Origin: Flavobacteriales bacterium
Lineage (GTDB): Bacteria > Bacteroidota > Bacteroidia > Flavobacteriales_D > Crocinitomicaceae
DNA length: 64,000 bases
Assembly: GCA_022361195.1 (NCBI GenBank)
Contig: JAKSBJ010000172.1
Coordinates: 1-64,000, forward strand
Reading direction: 5' to 3'
The translations under genes and the position numbers were made by a program. The number at the start of each line of letters is the position of its first letter. The first letter of the stretch is position 1. The notes below the pieces were generated by a model. It was given only the letters and a program-made list of their open reading frames with translations. It ran no database searches and was not told where the DNA came from. Shown piece after piece: positions 1-6,779 of this stretch.

Positions 1-170
1 TGAGCAATTTATTGTTTCGGCAAAGTTAATTAATTCAATAGGATGACCATGAAAAATTGAAGAGGATACACATCCAATTGATCTACGTATTTATACTGTT
101 TCTTTTTAGTTAGTGAGCGGGTAAATTCTCAATTTATAAAACACTTTGCCTCTAAAAAAGTATTTGAACA

Positions 171-270
171 ACTAGTTAGTGCCACACTGAGTGTCCAGAG
201 CGAAGTCGAAAGGCCGAAGTCTGGCAACTAACCAATTTCACTCTTCAGTCTTTTCACTACACTCGGGATA
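171..270. repeat. Imperfect inverted repeat, REP-like intergenic element
   Basis: The segment around 191-215 (GAGCGAAGTCGAAAGG core) and the segment around 243-270 (reverse complement core GAGTGTAGTGAAAAG) are imperfect inverted copies of each other. Words of this kind (GCGAAGTCGAAAG, CACTCGGGATAACTGG) recur as dispersed intergenic palindromes in many Bacteroidota genomes; that is recalled knowledge, not a search. No second copy was noticed in this window. The rest of 1-356 shows no gene. Confidence 0.35.
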
Positions 271-356
271 ACTGGCTCACCTTAACGAACTACCATTACT
301 CACGTAACCATCTCCAACATCTTTCTTATATTGAACGAACAACAAACCAAAAAACC

Positions 357-845
357 ATGCTCAAAAAAAGTCTTCTACTCTTAGCATTAGTAGCTTTATT
401 TCAATTTTCAGCAGAGGCAAAAAGTGACGAACTCAACTTAAAGAGAGTTGTTTCTGGACAAGGAACTCATTTTCGTATTTCGGGAGAGCAGTCATTAAAA
501 ATGGCAGATGCTTTTTTTATTCATTTTGCTGACAGCAAACGAAAAGGCTACATCTGGAACTTTAAGAAAGTACAAATTCCTGGAATGGAGAAAAAAGTGA
601 ATTTTCAGGTAATGCAAGGAATAAGTGGACAAAATAGCAGCTCATCCAGTTGTTGTGCAACTAGTTATTTTCATGCATACACCAGTGAACGCTATAAAAA
701 ACAGCTAGATGAAACAAGAACGGAATACGAACAGGATGCTTTGATGATTTACATTCGAGATGGCAGAAATTCGGTTCTCAATACGGATGATAAAGTAGCA
801 TTGGCCATGGATTTCTTAAAGTCTATTTACAACAAATCCGTTTAA
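357..845 (+). CDS. Hypothetical secreted protein
   Basis: 162 residues starting with a clear signal peptide (KK, hydrophobic LLLLALVALF, cleavage probably after AEA near residue 21). The mature part is hydrophilic and has a Ser-rich patch followed by a vicinal Cys pair (SSSSSCC, about residues 95-100). I do not recognise a family. The ATG at 357 is the natural start because the signal peptide begins there. It is followed after 26 nt by another small gene in the same direction, so the two may be co-transcribed. Location is inferred as periplasm or outer membrane. Function unknown. Confidence 0.75.
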   Translation: MLKKSLLLLALVALFQFSAEAKSDELNLKRVVSGQGTHFRISGEQSLKMADAFFIHFADSKRKGYIWNFKKVQIPGMEKKVNFQVMQGISGQNSSSSSCCATSYFHAYTSERYKKQLDETRTEYEQDALMIYIRDGRNSVLNTDDKVALAMDFLKSIYNKSV

Positions 846-871
846 GTCACTTTGGTGAAACACTTATTGTT

Positions 872-1390
872 ATGACTTCTCAACAAAAAATCAAAGAAGT
901 TTTTTCCATTTTTCATGATGGGAGTATCTCTGCCTGGGAATTAAAAGACGGACAACTTAATTTAACCATTAATTGCTTGTATTTAGCCGAACGAATTTCG
1001 GATAATTTTGAAGTTTTTTATTTACAATTAAACAACATTGAAAAGCTGGAATTTGCCATTTGGCCTGATCAAGAAGATTCCACTCCCCCAACTATTTTGA
1101 CAGATCCAAAGGTGTTTTTCGATACTGATTTAGAAATTTTAAGTGGAAAACTCAATGATGACTGTATTGAAGTAAGTTGTGCTCAGCATGATACAACGGC
1201 AGGATATCCAGGTGGAGAATTGAGATTGAAAGCTGATAATATTGTTGTTTTTGATCAGGATAGAAACGAGATCCCATTTGAACAATTAGATGAATTATGC
1301 ACCGCTTACTGGAAAGCATGGAAAGAACATTGGGACAATTATAAAAAAGAGCAGGACTCCAAAAAGGAAGGTGAGAACAAAAAATCCTAA
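872..1390 (+). CDS. Hypothetical acidic cytoplasmic protein
   Basis: 172 residues with no signal peptide or membrane segment. It is rich in Asp and Glu, with aromatic residues clustered near the C-terminus (YWKAWKEHWDNY) and a Lys/Glu-rich tail. I do not recognise a family. It starts 26 nt after the previous stop and is followed within 10 nt by a strong hairpin terminator, so it is probably the last gene of a two-gene unit with the secreted protein at 357-845. Function unknown. Confidence 0.7.
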   Translation: MTSQQKIKEVFSIFHDGSISAWELKDGQLNLTINCLYLAERISDNFEVFYLQLNNIEKLEFAIWPDQEDSTPPTILTDPKVFFDTDLEILSGKLNDDCIEVSCAQHDTTAGYPGGELRLKADNIVVFDQDRNEIPFEQLDELCTAYWKAWKEHWDNYKKEQDSKKEGENKKS

Positions 1391-1394
1391 ATAG

Positions 1395-1424
1395 AAAAGG
1401 GGCATTACGCCCCTTTCGTTTTTA
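1395..1424. terminator. Bidirectional intrinsic terminator
   Basis: Perfect 8-bp stem AAAGGGGC / GCCCCTTT (1396-1403 with 1409-1416), loop ATTAC. It is followed by CGTTTTTA on the plus strand and by a T-rich run on the minus strand. It sits between convergent genes ending at 1390 (+) and 1444 (-) and probably serves both. Confidence 0.85.
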
Positions 1425-1443
1425 TCAAAATTATCCTTTACTC

Positions 1444-1812
1444 CTAAGCCACTTCTTCCTTATATATTCTTTTGTTAAAGATATAAGAGATGATTACACA
1501 TATTAAGACCAATATTGCAGCGTAATGACCTCCATCATTGACCGATATATGCGCTCCGGCTCCTAACATTAATTCAAATACAAAACCGGCATAGGCCCAT
1601 TCTTTGAGCATCTTTGATTTATTGGTCCAAATGGCAATTAAACCTAAGACTTTGACAGTTCCCAAAGGGTAAATGAGGTAAGGTGGATAACCAAAGGACT
1701 CATACATTTTTACGACCTCATCGTGTTGTCCAAAATACATTCCGACCCCCATTAAAATTAAGAGGGAAAAAATTCCCGTTGAAACCCAATAGATAATTTT
1801 ATCTCTTTTCAT
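1444..1812 (-). CDS. DoxX-like family membrane protein
   Basis: 122 residues with four predicted hydrophobic segments (about 8-27, 45-62, 70-87 and 95-113). The spacing and the pattern YPLGTVKVLGLIAIW resemble the DoxX-like/DUF4870-type small four-helix membrane proteins. Its role is not established in most members; relatives are linked to quinone or thiol redox stress. It starts 12 nt after the nitroreductase stop, so the two form an operon downstream of a MarR regulator. Inference: part of an electrophile or redox response set. Confidence 0.75.
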   Translation of the reverse strand: MKRDKIIYWVSTGIFSLLILMGVGMYFGQHDEVVKMYESFGYPPYLIYPLGTVKVLGLIAIWTNKSKMLKEWAYAGFVFELMLGAGAHISVNDGGHYAAILVLICVIISYIFNKRIYKEEVA

Positions 1813-1824
1813 TTTTATTTGTTT

Positions 1825-2457
1825 TTAGTTGAATTCAATCACTAGGTTTTCTCTACCCTTACGCACTTTTGGAAGTTTTGAATAATAATCTTCTTCAGAG
1901 CGATAACCAATTGGTAAAATGGCTACAGGCATTAAGTTTTTATCCTCTAACCCTAATAACTTTTGATATGCTACCGGATCGAGTCCTTCCATTGGACAAC
2001 TGTCAATCTTTAGAGCAGCGGCGGCGGCCATCACCATTCCCAAAGCAATATATGTTTGACTTCTACCCCAGGTATTTCGCGCAGTTTGATCCATTGAATT
2101 AATGAACCCAAACATAGAATCACGATAACCATCTAATTCTGATTCAGGATGATTTCTGGTTTCTGCAGCTAATTTTATATAATCGAGAACCGTCTGTTCT
2201 CCAATATTGGTCTCATAAGCGAAGACCAAAATATGTGAACAATCAACCACTTGCTTTTGCCCGTAAGATGCTTGTAGCAATTCTGATTTTAACTGATCAT
2301 TACTGATTGCAATAACCTTAAAAGTTTGAAACCCTCCCGAAGTCGGTGCCAGGTCAGCAGCCTCTAATAAGGCAGTTAAATCTTCAGCACTTACTTTCTT
2401 TTCCGGGTCAAATTGTTTAATGGCTGATCGCCATTTTAAAGATTCTATAATACTCAT
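1825..2457 (-). CDS. Nitroreductase-family NAD(P)H-dependent FMN oxidoreductase
   Basis: 210 residues, the usual length for NfsB/YdgI-type nitroreductases. The N-terminal WRSAIKQFDP (RRS-like FMN phosphate-binding region), LAPTSGGFQTFKVIAI (residues about 37-52, the AP[ST]SxxxQPW-like flavin motif) and a C-terminal LPIGYRSEEDYYSKLPKVRK (the PxGY...K segment) support the call. It would reduce nitroaromatics, quinones or similar compounds with NAD(P)H in the cytosol. The gene lies between marR and the DoxX-like gene, with TTTACATGT / ACATGTAAA sites directly upstream, so control by the neighbouring MarR protein is likely. Confidence 0.88.
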   Translation of the reverse strand: MSIIESLKWRSAIKQFDPEKKVSAEDLTALLEAADLAPTSGGFQTFKVIAISNDQLKSELLQASYGQKQVVDCSHILVFAYETNIGEQTVLDYIKLAAETRNHPESELDGYRDSMFGFINSMDQTARNTWGRSQTYIALGMVMAAAAALKIDSCPMEGLDPVAYQKLLGLEDKNLMPVAILPIGYRSEEDYYSKLPKVRKGRENLVIEFN

Positions 2458-2493
2458 CTTGTTTTTGTTTATTTATTGTTTACTTGTATTTTA

Positions 2494-2520
2494 TTTACAT
2501 GTATTTATTTAACATGTAAA
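2494..2520. promoter_or_regulatory. Putative MarR operator upstream of the nitroreductase
   Basis: TTTACATGT (2494-2502) and ACATGTAAA (2512-2520) form a 9-bp inverted pair with a short spacer, 36 nt upstream of the nitroreductase start. The same word occurs as a perfect 12-bp palindrome upstream of marR at 3028-3039. MarR proteins bind palindromes of about this size as dimers. Assignment to this MarR protein is inference. Confidence 0.6.
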
Positions 2521-2538
2521 ATATTTATTCAAATTTTC

Positions 2539-2991
2539 TTATCCTCTTAGCTTCGTCAAAATTTCATTGACCTTATTCGCCTCATCATCCGTAATTCTAT
2601 CCAAAGCAAGCATATGATTTGATTCTTTGCTTTTAATATCAATTTCTGCCAGCAAATCCAGCCCTTTTTGAGTGATACTTACATAAACAACCCTTCTATC
2701 CTTCTCACTTCGCTTACGCTCAACCAACTCTTTCTTTTGGAGCTTATCTACTAAGCGAGTGGTATGTGGGGACTTCTCTACCATCAACCTTTTAATGTCA
2801 TTCATAGATACCCAATCCTTTGCCCCTCTTAAAATTCGTAGAATATTAAACTGTGGAGAGGTCAAATCAAAAGGAGCTAAGAACTTTGCCACCAAATTGG
2901 ATAACCAATTGGAAGTAAAGACCACATTAGCGAAAAGTCGATGCTTATCGTGTGCAAATTTTGTCTTTAATTCTTCGTCTATAGATGCCAT
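2539..2991 (-). CDS. MarR-family transcriptional regulator
   Basis: 150 residues from the ATG at 2991; an in-frame TTG seven codons upstream (3012) is a weaker alternative. The protein shows the MarR winged-helix core: FNILRILRGAKDWVSMNDIK (helix-turn-helix entry), PHTTRLVDKLQKKELVERKR (recognition helix and wing) and DRRVVYVSITQKGLDLL (wing strand, DxR motif). It is expected to be a dimeric repressor responding to small phenolic or oxidising ligands. It precedes the nitroreductase and DoxX-like genes in the same direction. Palindromes TTTACATGTAAA flank it, suggesting autoregulation. Confidence 0.9.
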   Translation of the reverse strand: MASIDEELKTKFAHDKHRLFANVVFTSNWLSNLVAKFLAPFDLTSPQFNILRILRGAKDWVSMNDIKRLMVEKSPHTTRLVDKLQKKELVERKRSEKDRRVVYVSITQKGLDLLAEIDIKSKESNHMLALDRITDDEANKVNEILTKLRG

Positions 2992-3010
2992 TTTGTTCGT
3001 TTGACTGGTC

Positions 3011-3052
3011 AAATGTAAAACAATTATTTTACATGTAAACTATTTACACGTA
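3011..3052. promoter_or_regulatory. Putative MarR operator upstream of marR
   Basis: A perfect 12-bp palindrome TTTACATGTAAA lies at 3028-3039, with near-copies AAATGTAAA (3012-3020) and TTTACACGTA (3043-3052) on either side. It lies just upstream of the marR start and matches the half-sites in front of the downstream nitroreductase gene. Autoregulation is inferred. Confidence 0.65.
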
Positions 3053-3096
3053 TTTTTTTTCAGTTGTGACTATTTCAATTCCCAATAAAGTGACGA

Positions 3097-3221
3097 TAAA
3101 CAACTACTCTCTAAGTGGTTTGAGTGCGCACGAAGAGTTTAGTTGTTAAAGAATATTCGTTGGTGAAATCACCCTTCAACCGGATAATTATCGAATCCGT
3201 TCAGGATGATAATTTCACCTT
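3097..3221. other. Gene-free region with two hairpin-forming inverted repeats
   Basis: First structure: AACAACTA (3099-3106) pairs with TAGTTGTT (3140-3147), with CTCT/AGAG inside and a small palindrome GTGCGCAC at the apex. Second structure: GGTGAAAT (3162-3169) pairs with ATTTCACC (3212-3219), enclosing CGGAT/ATCCG. No open reading frame of note is present. They could be part of a small RNA, a transcript end, or a remnant of a small mobile element. Confidence 0.4.
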
Positions 3222-3305
3222 AAGCAACAGAGGAAGACAATTATAAAAATCGTTCTGTTTTAATCTTTTAACAAAATGATAACATCAAGGCACTTATTAC
3301 TTCAG

Positions 3306-3313
3306 TACCTTTG
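3306..3313 (+). promoter_or_regulatory. Orphan -7 box TACCTTTG
   Basis: Perfect match to the Bacteroidota -7 consensus TAnnTTTG on the plus strand. No gene lies downstream on this strand before the terminator near 3475-3506. No good -33 TTG is seen at the expected spacing. It may drive a short non-coding transcript containing the inverted repeat at 3405-3440. Confidence 0.35.
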
Positions 3314-3404
3314 TAGCAACACTAAACTTATAATTATTACCAACTTCAAGGAGAGAAAACACCCAATTTAAATCGATCTTGGTTTTGACTTATTTTTCTC
3401 CTTT

Positions 3405-3440
3405 TCTATTTTCTTCGATTAAAAAGAATAAGAAAATAGA
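3405..3440. repeat. Perfect 11-bp inverted repeat
   Basis: TCTATTTTCTT (3405-3415) and AAGAAAATAGA (3430-3440) are perfect reverse complements separated by 14 nt. It lies in the 3060-3530 gene-free region, downstream of the orphan TACCTTTG box. A 21-residue TTG-initiated frame (3379-3444) crosses it but has no supporting features. Confidence 0.5.
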
Positions 3441-3472
3441 TTGATCTCAGTCCTGAAGCTAATATTGCTCAA

Positions 3473-3507
3473 TAAAAAAAGAGGCCCTGAATCAAGACCT
3501 CTTTTCG
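3473..3507 (-). terminator. Intrinsic terminator downstream of ettA
   Basis: On the minus strand AAAAGAGG and CCTCTTTT form a hairpin with a loop of about 13 nt, followed by a T run (A run at 3474-3480 on the plus strand). It lies about 25 nt past the ettA stop. Confidence 0.75.
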
Positions 3508-3530
3508 ATATAGTTAGAAACAATTGTTAA

Positions 3531-5219
3531 TTATCCTTCCATTAATTTGCGATAACGAACTCTTTTAGGTTCAGTATCTCCCAATCGCTTTTTACGATTT
3601 TCTTCGTACTCAGAATAAGTTCCTTCAAACCAATAAACTGATGAATCATTTTCAAAGGCCAACATATGGGTGCATATTCTGTCCAAAAACCATCTGTCGT
3701 GAGAAATCACCACAGCACATCCTGCAAAGCTTTCAATTCCTTCTTCCAATGCACGAATGGTATTTACATCCAAATCATTGGTAGGCTCATCGAGTAACAA
3801 TACATTAGCTTCTGTTTTTAAGGTCATAGCCAAATGCAAACGGTTTCTCTCTCCTCCTGATAATACTCCAATCTTTTTATTTTGATCAGCTCCGTTAAAG
3901 TTGAAACGACTCAAATAAGCTCTTGAATTGATTTTTTGATTTCCAATTTCAATGAAATCGGTTCCACCACAAACAACCTCAAAAATGGATTTTTCCGGAT
4001 CCATTTCTTTATGATCCTGATCTACATATCCAATTTTCACCGTCTCCCCCACTTTGAACTCTCCCTTATCTGGTTTAAGCTCGTCCATGATCATTTTAAA
4101 GATGGTGGTCTTACCTGCTCCATTTGGACCAATAATCCCCACAATTCCGTTCGGAGGTAAATTAAAGTTCAAATCATCATACAACAACTTTTCGCCAAAA
4201 GCCTTTGCAACAGAGGTAGACTCAATCACATTTGTACCCAAACGTGGTCCGTTTGGAATTGGCAACTCAAGCTTGGCCTCTTTTGTTTGAGAATCCTCAC
4301 TCATTAGCTTGTCGTAGTTATTCAAACGAGCTTTATTCTTGGCTCTTCGTCCTTTAGGATTCGTTTGTACCCACTCTAGCTCTCGCTCCAATACTTTTCT
4401 TCGTTTAGAAGCTGTCTTTTCTTCCTGAGCCATTCGCTTGGTCTTCTGATCTAACCACGACGAATAGTTTCCTTTCCATGGAATCCCCTCACCTCTGTCT
4501 AATTCTAAAATCCATCCTGCAACATTGTCTAAGAAGTAACGGTCGTGCGTAATTCCAATAACCGTTCCTTTGTATTGCTGTAAGTGTTGCTCTAACCAGT
4601 CAACCGAAGCAGCATCCAGGTGGTTGGTAGGCTCATCCAATAATAGAATGTCTGGATTTTTCAATAACAAACGGCAAAGCGCAACTCTTCTCTTCTCCCC
4701 TCCCGATAACGTTTCTATTTTTTGATCTTCTGGCGGACAACGTAAAGCATCCATAGCTCGCTCTAACTTGCTATCCAAATCCCAGGCATCTAATCGGTCA
4801 ATTTGTTCCTGTACTTCTCCCTGACGCTCGATGAGTTTCTCCATTTTTTCAGGATCATTCATCACCGCCTCATCCATGAAGCCATTATTAATTTCTTCGT
4901 ATTCTTTTAGCAAATCAACTGTCTCCTGAACTCCTTCCTGAACAATTTCTTTCACCGTTCTGTTAGGGTCTAACTGGGGTTCTTGTTCCAAATATCCAAC
5001 CGAATAATCGTTAGAGAAAACAACATCACCTTGAAAGGACTTATCTACTCCAGCAATGATTTTTAAAACGGTAGACTTACCCGAACCGTTCATCCCGATA
5101 ATTCCAATCTTAGCTCCGTAGTAGAAAGAGAGATGGATATTTTTTATGATTTGTTTTCCTTGAGGGGTTGATTTGGAAACACCCACCATGGAAAAGATTA
5201 TTTTCTTGTCGTCTGACAT
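3531..5219 (-). CDS. ettA: Energy-dependent translational throttle protein EttA (ABC-F ATPase)
   Basis: 562 residues from the ATG at 5219 (MSDDKKIIFS), the usual EttA length of about 555-560. Two ABC cassettes are visible: Walker A GMNGSGKST (42-50), signature LSGGE (171-175) and Walker B ILLLDEP (191-197); then GPNGAGKTT (364-372), a second LSGGE and VLLLDEPTNDLD. The linker carries the EttA-type GRRAKNKAR (290-298). It binds the ribosomal E site and gates elongation according to ATP/ADP. The frame is open to 5375, but that extension crosses the upstream gene's terminator and 3' end, so I reject the longer start. Confidence 0.95.
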   Translation of the reverse strand: MSDDKKIIFSMVGVSKSTPQGKQIIKNIHLSFYYGAKIGIIGMNGSGKSTVLKIIAGVDKSFQGDVVFSNDYSVGYLEQEPQLDPNRTVKEIVQEGVQETVDLLKEYEEINNGFMDEAVMNDPEKMEKLIERQGEVQEQIDRLDAWDLDSKLERAMDALRCPPEDQKIETLSGGEKRRVALCRLLLKNPDILLLDEPTNHLDAASVDWLEQHLQQYKGTVIGITHDRYFLDNVAGWILELDRGEGIPWKGNYSSWLDQKTKRMAQEEKTASKRRKVLERELEWVQTNPKGRRAKNKARLNNYDKLMSEDSQTKEAKLELPIPNGPRLGTNVIESTSVAKAFGEKLLYDDLNFNLPPNGIVGIIGPNGAGKTTIFKMIMDELKPDKGEFKVGETVKIGYVDQDHKEMDPEKSIFEVVCGGTDFIEIGNQKINSRAYLSRFNFNGADQNKKIGVLSGGERNRLHLAMTLKTEANVLLLDEPTNDLDVNTIRALEEGIESFAGCAVVISHDRWFLDRICTHMLAFENDSSVYWFEGTYSEYEENRKKRLGDTEPKRVRYRKLMEG

Positions 5220-5249
5220 CTTTTTGATTTTAATTTTCCTTGTATAAAC

Positions 5250-5283
5250 AAAAATAAAAAACCCTGACAAAAAAGTCAGGGTC
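5250..5283 (-). terminator. Intrinsic terminator after the lipoprotein gene
   Basis: CCCTGAC (5262-5268) and GTCAGGG (5275-5281) form a perfect stem. On the minus strand it is followed by a T run (A-rich 5251-5261 on the plus strand). It lies about 26 nt past the stop of the minus-strand lipoprotein gene and separates it from ettA. Confidence 0.88.
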
Positions 5284-5307
5284 TTTCCTTTAATCTTGAA
5301 TGTTTTT

Positions 5308-5946
5308 TTAGATCTCCTTAAAAGAGTCAATAATTTGCTCCATATCCGAAACAAATTCTTCTTTTTGTTCTTCAATACACCAGCTCAATACCTGGTAAAA
5401 CCCTTTTTCTCCTTCAAAAACTCCTAATTGGTAATAGACATTAACACTTCCTTTTGAACCACGCATTTCATTTTTAACGCAATCCATACCATTTACAGTT
5501 TCTATTACCGGCTCCTCAGTTAGGACCGAGTAAGTATCCAATCCGTTTGCTAAACCTTCTACACAAATATCACGGTATTGCATCACATCAATGTCCATCT
5601 CCATATCCATTTCAGCCAAATCAGCTTCAATATCAGACTTAGCTTCGGAAAGTACCACCAAATAATGTTCTTTTACCTCTGTTGCTGTTTCTTCAACATA
5701 AGCATATTGCAAACTTGCATCTGTATTTAAATCTGAACGAACGTACATGCGTCCCGGAACATCAATTTCATAAAATTCTCCATCTCCATCGCTTTTCCAG
5801 GCTGATTCTCCCAACTCTTCCCCTAATTCATCCATGGAATCTGACAGTTCTTCCATTGAATCTTCAGCAGCATCTTCCACAGCCGAAGTACAGGCTATCA
5901 TTCCTATTGACAGAACCGCAAACAGACTTCTTCTAAATAACTTCAT
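5308..5946 (-). CDS. Hypothetical acidic lipoprotein
   Basis: 212 residues. The N-terminus is a lipoprotein signal, with MIAC placing the lipidated Cys at residue 19. A strongly acidic, probably helical linker follows (SMEELSDSMDELGEELGES, about 30-48), then a compact domain of about 150 residues with three or four Cys. Its C-terminal layout (FYQVLSWCIEEQKEEF ... MEQIIDSFKEI) recalls PsbP/DcrB-like folds, where a final strand and helix report a displaced stress signal; this is only a shape resemblance. Own terminator downstream; monocistronic. Function unknown. Confidence 0.75.
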   Translation of the reverse strand: MKLFRRSLFAVLSIGMIACTSAVEDAAEDSMEELSDSMDELGEELGESAWKSDGDGEFYEIDVPGRMYVRSDLNTDASLQYAYVEETATEVKEHYLVVLSEAKSDIEADLAEMDMEMDIDVMQYRDICVEGLANGLDTYSVLTEEPVIETVNGMDCVKNEMRGSKGSVNVYYQLGVFEGEKGFYQVLSWCIEEQKEEFVSDMEQIIDSFKEI

Positions 5947-6036
5947 TGTTTGTTTTTTAATTTCCGAATATTGAGTGGTTCGTTAAATAATTTTGAACCA
6001 CATTTTTCTGTAGGCTAAGTTAGATAAAAAAATCAC

Positions 6037-6044
6037 TATTTTCG
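6037..6044 (+). promoter_or_regulatory. Putative -7 box for dapB-lepB
   Basis: TATTTTCG matches TAnnTTyG, one base off the Bacteroidota -7 consensus. The dapB ATG follows 14 nt later at 6059. No convincing -33 TTG at the right spacing. Confidence 0.4.
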
Positions 6045-6058
6045 CACAAAAGAATACA

Positions 6059-6778
6059 ATGAATATAGGGATATTTGGATATGGTAGAATGGGAAAGGAA
6101 ATCGAAAAGATTGCCATCGAAAGAGGACATTCCATTACTGCCAAAGTAAATTCAAATCAACCTAAAGAAAGCTTTGACCTCAGCGAAACTGATGTCATCA
6201 TTGAATTCTCAATTCCCGAATTTGCAGAAGAAAATATTCGCTACGCTTTGGACAACGATTTACCAATTGTGGTGGGAACTACAGGATGGTATGATTCATT
6301 AGCCGAATTAAGTGATTTTTGCAAAGACAGAAACGGAGCTCTTCTACATGCAACCAACTTTAGTATTGGTGTAAATCTCTTTTTTGCCCTAAACAAAAAA
6401 TTGGCCGCATTAATGAATCCGTTTTCAGATTATGAGGCATCTTTAGAGGAGATTCATCACACTCAAAAACTAGACGCTCCAAGTGGGACTGGAATTAGCC
6501 TGGCCGAACAGGTCATTGAAGGATTGGACCGCTATGATAAGTGGGAGAATGTTAAAAAAACTGAAACTTCAAATTCCAGCGCACTTTCAATAGAGTCTCT
6601 TCGTTTACCAGATGTTCCGGGAACACATACCGTTACTTATACGTCAGAAATTGACACCCTTGAAATTAAACATACTGCCCATAACCGTAAAGGATTTGCA
6701 TTGGGCTCTGTTTTGGCAGCCGAGTGGATCGCCGATAAAAAAGGAATATTCACCATGTCAGACGTTTTAAATTTTTAA
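6059..6778 (+). CDS. dapB: 4-hydroxy-tetrahydrodipicolinate reductase
   Basis: 239 residues, typical of Bacteroidota DapB. The NAD(P) motif GYGRMG is at 7-12. The signature EIHHTQKLDAPSGTG (131-145) holds the catalytic His pair (133/134), Lys137 and the substrate-binding DAPSGT. VVGTTGW (71-77) is the conserved second loop. It reduces hydroxytetrahydrodipicolinate in the lysine and meso-diaminopimelate pathway, supplying peptidoglycan cross-link precursors in the cytosol. The stop is separated from the lepB ATG by one base, so the two are co-transcribed. Confidence 0.96.
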   Translation: MNIGIFGYGRMGKEIEKIAIERGHSITAKVNSNQPKESFDLSETDVIIEFSIPEFAEENIRYALDNDLPIVVGTTGWYDSLAELSDFCKDRNGALLHATNFSIGVNLFFALNKKLAALMNPFSDYEASLEEIHHTQKLDAPSGTGISLAEQVIEGLDRYDKWENVKKTETSNSSALSIESLRLPDVPGTHTVTYTSEIDTLEIKHTAHNRKGFALGSVLAAEWIADKKGIFTMSDVLNF

Positions 6779-6779
6779 T

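Noticed and set aside
3097-3147. Integron attC site
   Set aside because: The ends pair, but the RYYYAAC/GTTRRRY core boxes are not properly formed and there is no integrase or cassette array.
3379-3444. 21-residue TTG-started peptide gene
   Set aside because: Crosses a perfect inverted repeat, with no composition or context to support translation.
5220-5375. 52-codon N-terminal extension of ettA
   Set aside because: It reads back through the terminator hairpin and into the 3' end of the upstream lipoprotein gene; EttA family length and the MSDDKK start fit the ATG at 5219.
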